Source: Megascapheus bottae
Lineage: Eukaryota > Chordata > Mammalia > Rodentia > Geomyidae
Reading direction: 5' to 3'
Assembly (NCBI GenBank): GCA_024803745.1
Contig: JANJXV010001730.1
Coordinates: forward strand, 1-64,000
Length of the DNA: 64,000 nt
The translations under genes were made by a program, and so were the position numbers. Shown piece after piece: positions 58,201 to 64,000 of this stretch (the stretch's first letter is position 1; each line of letters opens with the position of its first letter). The notes under the pieces are model-generated. The model saw only the letters and a list, made by a program, of their open reading frames with translations. It had not been told where the DNA came from and made no database searches.

Positions 58201-61200
58201 AGAATGGAGGTGTGTGAAATCACAATGGTGGTGTGTGAAGTCATACAATGGAGGTGTGTGAAGGCACAATGGAAGTGTGTGAAGTCATAGAATGGAGGTG
58301 TGTGAAGTCACAGAATGGAGGAGCGTGAAGTCAGAATGTAGGTGTGAGAAGTCATAGAATGGAGGTGTGTGAAGTCAGAATGAAGGTGTGTGATGTTAAA
58401 GAATGGAGGCGTGTGAAGTCAGATTGGAGGTGTTTCAACTCATAGAATAGAGGTGTGTTAAGTCCAATGGAGGTCTGTGAAGTCATAGAATGGAGGTCTT
58501 TGCAGTCATAACTTGGAGGTTTGTGAAGTCACAGAATGGAGTTGTGTGAAGTCACAGAATGGTAGTGTGTGAACTCATAGAATGGAGGTGTGTGAAGTCA
58601 TAGAATGGAGGTGTGTGAAGTCATAGAATGGATTTTTGTGAACTAAGTATGAAGGTGTGTGAATCACAGAATGGAGGTGTATAAAGTAACAGAATGGAGG
58701 TGTGTAAAGTCAGAGGAGGTTTGTGAAGTCAAAGAATGGAGGTGTGTGAAGTCATAGAATGGAGGTGTGGGAAGTCATAGAATGAAGGAGTGTAAAGTCA
58801 TAGAATGGAGGTGTGTGAAGTCACAGAATTGAGGTGTGTGAAGTCATAGAGTGGAGGAGTGTGAAGTCATAGAATTGAGGTGTGTGAAGTCATAGTTGGA
58901 GGTGTGAGAAGTCATAGAATGGAGGTGTTTGAAGTCATAGATTTGAGGTGTGTCAAGACATAGAAAGGAGGTGTGTGAAGTCACAGAATGGAGGTTTGTG
59001 AAGTCACAGAATGAAGGTGTGTGACCTCAGAATGGAGGTGTGTGAAGTCAAAGAATGGAGGTGTGCGTAGTCATAGAATGGAGGTGTGTGAAGTCAGAAT
59101 GGAGGTGTGTGAAGTCATAGAATGGAGGTGTGTGACGTCATGGAAAGTAGCTGTGTGAAGTCACAGAATGGAGGTGTGTGAAATCAGAGAATGGAGATGT
59201 GTGAAGTCACAGAAGGAAGGTGTGTGAACTCAGAATGATGGTGTGTGAAGTCGCAGAATGGAGGTGTGTGAAGTCATAGAGTGGAGGTTTGTGTAGTCAA
59301 AGAATGGAGGTGTTTGAACTCATAGAATGGAGGTGTGTGAAGTCACAGAATGGATGTTTGTGAAGTAAGGATGTAGGTGTGTGAAGTCATAGAATGGATG
59401 TGTGTGAAGTCAGAATGGAGGTGTGTGTAGTCAGAATGGAAGTGTGTGAAATCAGAGAATGGAGGTGTGTGAAGATATAGAACGGAGGTGTGTGAAGTCA
59501 TAGAATGGAGGTGTGTGAAGTCATAGAAAGGAGGTGTGTGAAGTCACAGAATGGAGGTGTGTGAAGTCACAGAATGAAGGTGTGTGAACTCAGAATGGAG
59601 GTGTGTGAAGGCAAAGAATGAAGGTGTGTGACCTCAGAGTGGAGGTGTGTGAAGTCAGAGAATGGAGGTGTGGGAAGTCATAGAATGGAGGTGTGTGAAG
59701 TCAGAATGGAGGTGTGTGAAGTCATAGAATGGAAGTGTGTGAAGTCATAGAAGGGAGGTGTGTGAAGTCACAGAATGGAGATGTGTGAAGTCAGAATGGA
59801 GGTGTGTGAAGTCAGAATGGAGGTGTGTTTAGTCACAGAATGGATGTTTGTGAAGTAAGGAAGAAGATGTTTGAAGTCATAGAATGGAGGTGTGTGAAGT
59901 GAGAATGGAGGTGTGTGAAGTCATAGAAAGGAGGTGTGTGAAGTCACAGAATGGAGGTGTGTGAAGTCACAGAATGGAGGTGTGTGAAGTCACAGAATGA
60001 AGGTGTGTGACCTCAGAGTGGAGGTGTGTGAAGTCAGAGAATGGAGGTGTGCGAAATCATAGAATGGAGGTGTGTGAAGTCAGAATGGAGGTGTGTGAAG
60101 TCATAGAATGGAGGTGTGTGAAGTCAGAGAAGGGAGGTGTGTGAAGTCACAGAATGGAGATGTGTGAAGTCAGAATGGAGGTGTGTGAAGTCATAGAATG
60201 GAGGTGTGTGAAGTCCCAAAAGAGGTGTGTGAACTCATAGAATGGAGGTGTGTAAAGTCACAATTTAGGTGTGTGAAGTCATAGAATGGAGGTGTGTGAA
60301 GTCACAGAATGGAGGTGTGTGAAGTCATAGAATGGAGGCGTGTGAAGTCAGAATGGAGGTGTTTGAACTCATAGAATGGAGGTGTGTGAAGTCACAATGG
60401 AGATGTGTGAAGTCATAGAATGGAGATGTGTGAAGTCACAGAATGGTACTGTGTGAAGTCATAGAATTGAGGTGTGTGAAGTCATAGAATGGAGGTGTGT
60501 GAAGTCATAAAATGCATGTTTGTGAAGTAAGAATGAAGGTGTGTGAATCACAGAATGGAGGTGTTTGAAGTCACAGAATGGAGGTGTGTAAAGTGAGAGG
60601 AGGTGTGTGAAGTCAAAGAATGGAGGTGTGTGAAGTCATAGAATGGAGGAGTGGGAAGTCATAGAATGAAGGAATCTGAAGTCATTGAATGGAGGTGTGT
60701 GAAGTCATAGATTCGAGGTGTGTGAAGTCATAGAATGGAGGTGTGTGAAGTCATCGAATGGAGGTGTTTGAAGTCATAACTTGGAGGTGTGTGAAGTCAC
60801 AGAATGGATGTTTGTGAAGTAAGGATGAAGCTGTGTGAAGTCATAGAATGGAGGTTTGTGAAGTCAGAATGGAGGTGTGTGTAGTCAGAATGGAAGTGTG
60901 TGAAGTCACAGAATGGAGGTGTGGGAAGTCATAGAACGGAGGTGTGTGAAATCATAGAATGGAGGTGTGTGAAGTCACAGAATGGAGGTGTGTGAAGCCA
61001 TAGAATGTAGGTGTGTGAAGTCACAGAATGGAGGTGTGTGAAGTCAGATTGGAGGTGTGTGAAGTCATGGAATGTAGGTGTGCGAAGTCATAGAATGGAG
61101 GTGTGTGAAGTCAGAATGGAGGTGTGTGAAGTCATAGAATGGAGGTGTGTGAAGTCAGAATGGAGGTGTATGAACTCATAGAATGGACGTGTGTGAAATC

Positions 61201-64000
61201 ACAATGGAGGTGTGTGAAGTCATAGAATGGAGGTGTGTGAAGTCACAAAATGGAGGTGTGTGAAGTCATAGAATGGAGGTGTGTGAAGTCACAAAATGGA
61301 GGCGTGTGAAGTCATAGAATGGAGGTGTGTGAAGTCAGAATGCAGGTGTGTGAAGTCACAGAATGGAGGTGTGTGAAGTCAGATTGGAGGTGTGTGAAGT
61401 TAGGGAATGGAGGTGTGTGAAGTCATAGAATGGAGGGGTGTGAAGTCAGAATGAAGGAATGTGAAGTCAGAGAATGGATGTTTGTCAAGTAAGAATGAAG
61501 GTGTGTGAAGTCATAGAATGGAGGTGTGTGAAGTCAGAATGGAGGTGTGTGAAGTCAGATTGGAGGAGTGTGAATTCACAGAATGGAGGAGTGTGAATTC
61601 ACAGAATGGAGGTGTGTGAAGTCGTAGAATGCAGGTGTGTGAAGTCACAGAATGGAGGTGTGTGAAGTCATAGAGTTGAGGTTTGTGAAGTCAAAGAATG
61701 CAGGTGTGTGAAGTCACAGATTGGAGGTGTGTGAAGTCACAGAAAGAATGTTTGTGAAGTAAGGATGAAGGTGTGTGAAGTCATAGAACGGAGGTGTGTG
61801 AAGTCATAATGGAGGTGTGTGTAGTCAGAATGGAAGTGTGTGAAATCAGAGAATGGAGGTGTGTGAAGTCATAGAACGGAGGTGTGTGAAGTCATAGAAT
61901 GGAGGTTTGTGAAGTCATAGAAATGAGGTGTGTGAAGTCCCAGAATGGAGGTGTGTGAAGTCACAGAATGGAGGTGTGTGAAGTCACAGAATGAAGGTGT
62001 GTGACCTCAGAATGGACGTGTGTGAAGCCAGAGAATGCAGGTGTGCGAAGTCGTAGAATGGAGGTGTGTGAAGTCAGAATGGAGGTGTGTGAAGTCATAG
62101 AATGGAGGTGTGTGAAGTCATAGAAGGGAGGTGTGTGAAGTCACAGAATTGAGATGTTTGAAGACATATACTGGAGGTGTGTGAAGTCACAGAATGATGG
62201 TGTGTGAACTCAGTATGGAGCTGTGTGAAGTCACAGAATGGAGGTGTGTGAAGTTATAGAATGGAGGTTTGTGAAGTCAAAGAATGGATGTGTGTGAAGT
62301 CAGAATGGAGGTGTGCGATGTTATAGAATGGAGGCGTGTGAAGTCAGATTGGAAGTGTGTGAAGTTAGGGAATGGAGGTGTGTGAAGTCACAGAATGGAG
62401 GGGTGTGAAGTCAGAATGAAGGTATGTGAAGTCAGAGAATGGATGTTTGTGAAGTAAGAATGAAGGTGTGTGAAGTCATAGAATGGCGGTGTCTGAAGTC
62501 AGAATGGAGGTGTGTGAAGTCAGAATGGAGGAGTGTGAATTCACAGAATGGAGGTGTGTGAAGTCATAGAATGGATGTGTGTGAAGTCACAGAATGGAGG
62601 TGTGTGAAGTCACAGAATGGAGGTGTGTGAAGTCATAGAATGGAGGTGTGTGAACTCATATAATGGAGGTGTGTGAAATCACAATGTTGGTGTGTGAAGT
62701 CATACAATGGAGGTGTGTGAAGTCACAATGGAAGTGTGTGAAGTCATAGAATGGAGGTGTGTGAAGTCACAGAATGGAGGTGTGTGAAGTCAGAATGGAG
62801 GTGTGTGATGTTATAGAATGGAGGCGTGTGAAGTCAGAATGGAGGTGTTTGAACTCATAGAATGGAGGTGTGTGAAGTCACAATGGAGGTGTGTGAAGTC
62901 ACAGAATGGAGGTGTGTGAAGTCATAGAGTGGAGGTTTGTGAAGTAAGAATGAAGGTGTGTGAATTACAGTATGGAGGTGTGTGAAGTCAGAGAATGGAG
63001 GTGTGTAAAGTCAGAGGAGGTGTGTGAAGTCAAAGAATGGGGGTGTGTGAAGTCATAGAATGGACGTGTGGGAAGTCATAGAATGAAGGAGTCTGAAGTC
63101 ATAGAATGGAGGTGTGTGAAATCACAGAATCAAGGTATGTGAAGTCATAGAGTGGAGGTGTGTGAAGTCATAGAAAGGAGGTGTGTGAAGTCACAGAATG
63201 ATGGTGTGTGAACTCAGTATGGAGCTGTGTGAAGTCACAGAATGGAGGTGTGTGAAGTTATAGAATGGAGGTTTGTGAAGTCAAAGAATGGATGTGTGTG
63301 AAGTCAGAATGGAGGTGTGTGATGTTATAGAATGGAGGCGTGTGAAGTCAGAATGGAGTTGTTTGAACTCATAGAATGGAGGTGTGTGAAGTCACAATTG
63401 TGGTGTGTGAAGTCATAGAATGGAGATGTTTGAAGTCACAGAATGGTATTGTTTGAAGTCATAGAATGGCGGTGTGTGAAGTCATAGAATGGAGGTATGT
63501 GAAGTCATAGATTGGATGTTTGTGAAGTAAGAATGAAGGTGTGTGAATTACAGAATGGAGGTGTGTGAAGTCAGAGAATGGAGGTGTGTAAAGTCAGAGG
63601 AGGTGTGTGAAGGCCAAGAATGGGGGTGTGTGAAGTCATAGAATGGACGTGTTGGAAGTCATAGAATGAAGGAGTCTGAAGTCATAGAATGGAGGTGTGT
63701 GAAATCAAAGAATCAAGGTATGTGAAGTCATAGAGTGGAGGTTTGTGAAGTCAAAGAATGGAGGTGTGTGAAGTCACAGAATGGAGGTGTGTGAAGTCAT
63801 AGAGTGGAGGTTTGTGAAGTCAAAGAATGGAGGTGTGTGAAGTCACAGAATGTAGGTGTGTGAAGTCACAGAAAGAATGTTTGTGAAGTAAGGATGAAGG
63901 TGTGTGAAGTCATAGAATGGAGGTGTGTGAAGTCATAATGGAGGTGTGTGTAGTCAGAATGGAAGTGTGTGAAATCAGAGAATGGAGGTGTGTGAAGTCA
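58201..64000 (+). repeat. Right end of the array; copies of 51.9-52.9 and 32-33.8 kb
   Basis: The segment 58.2-59.2 kb matches 51.9-52.9 kb (shift 6,309). From about 60,200 the sequence follows 32.1-33.8 kb at a shift near 28.1 kb: the unusual CATAAAATGCATGTT block occurs near 32,377 and 60,506, and GTATGAACTCATAGAATGGAC near 33,082 and 61,168. The array runs off the window, so its right edge is not seen. Confidence 0.75.

Larger units (their letters stand above)
13942..64000 (+). repeat. Satellite array, right arm (21/23-bp monomers)
   Basis: About 50 kb of the same array continues in the same orientation with the same core and linker classes. I found no insertion, no inverted block and no unique sequence in it. 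Short open frames on both strands simply translate the repeat (for example VKSxxWRCV-like on + and HLHSxTSHT-like on -) and vary with monomer order, so none is treated as a gene. Organisation is described in the sub-entries below. Confidence 0.97.

Noticed and set aside
1..64000. CRISPR array
   Set aside because: Repeats are contiguous with no unique spacers, and the ERV marks the DNA as animal.
1..64000. CENP-B boxes, telomeric TTAGGG runs or alpha-satellite-like 171-bp monomers, to call this a centromere or telomere
   Set aside because: None is visible in the monomer consensus. Higher-order structure alone does not prove a centromere; location is left open.
1..64000. Relation to human satellite II/III because of the shared GAATGGA string
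   Set aside because: Seven bases are too few, and the rest of the monomer and its 21/23-bp period do not fit a GGAAT pentamer satellite.
1..64000. G-quadruplex array from the GGAGG motif
   Set aside because: G-runs are mostly only two long and widely spaced, so stable quadruplexes are not supported; the strand asymmetry is the stronger signal.

Overview
The window is eukaryotic, most likely mammalian. It is almost entirely one very large tandem-repeat array (about 57.9 kb of 64 kb) interrupted by a single young endogenous retrovirus (ERV). The species cannot be named from sequence alone. There is no bacterial gene organisation, no CRISPR array, no RNA gene that I can support, and no host protein-coding gene.

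Array (1-7817 and 13942-64000). The monomer is a 17-nt core, GGAGGTGTGTGAAGTCA, plus a variable linker (CAGAAT, TAGAAT, GAGAAT, AAAGAAT-like, GAAT, CAAT), giving mainly 23-bp and 21-bp monomers. All monomers point the same way, and the + strand is rich in G and very poor in C. Diagnostic variant monomers show that the array is built from nested higher-order repeats: a 3,736-bp tandem duplication (15.78-23.26 kb) made of two units of about 1.87 kb; a unit of about 2.38 kb (25.6-31 kb); a 4,674-bp spacing (32.4-39.8 kb) with a 1.52-kb tandem duplication inside it; alternating 2,344/1,940-bp units (41.3-49.9 kb); a 1,394-bp duplication (51.8-54.4 kb); and longer-range copies at about 14.3 kb and 28.1 kb spacing.

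ERV (7818-13941, 6,124 bp, + strand). It has two 496-bp LTRs differing at five positions, a 6-bp target duplication AAGTCA, a tRNA-Lys3-type primer site, gag, pro (with dUTPase) and pol, then a polypurine tract touching the 3' LTR. This is a class II (betaretrovirus-like, ERVK-type) element. Gag and pro overlap at a slippery heptamer followed by a hairpin; pro and pol lie in one continuous frame. The element is defective as it stands: one amber codon in the gag capsid region, one just after the protease active site, an integrase cut short by the 3' LTR, and no env.

Together: the ERV inserted into the conserved core of a satellite monomer, and empty paralogues of the target site survive in the same array (for example 23733-23738). 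Comparing the LTR pair (about 1.0%) with duplicated array blocks (about 0.2-0.3% and about 2.5%) suggests that array turnover happened both before and after the insertion.
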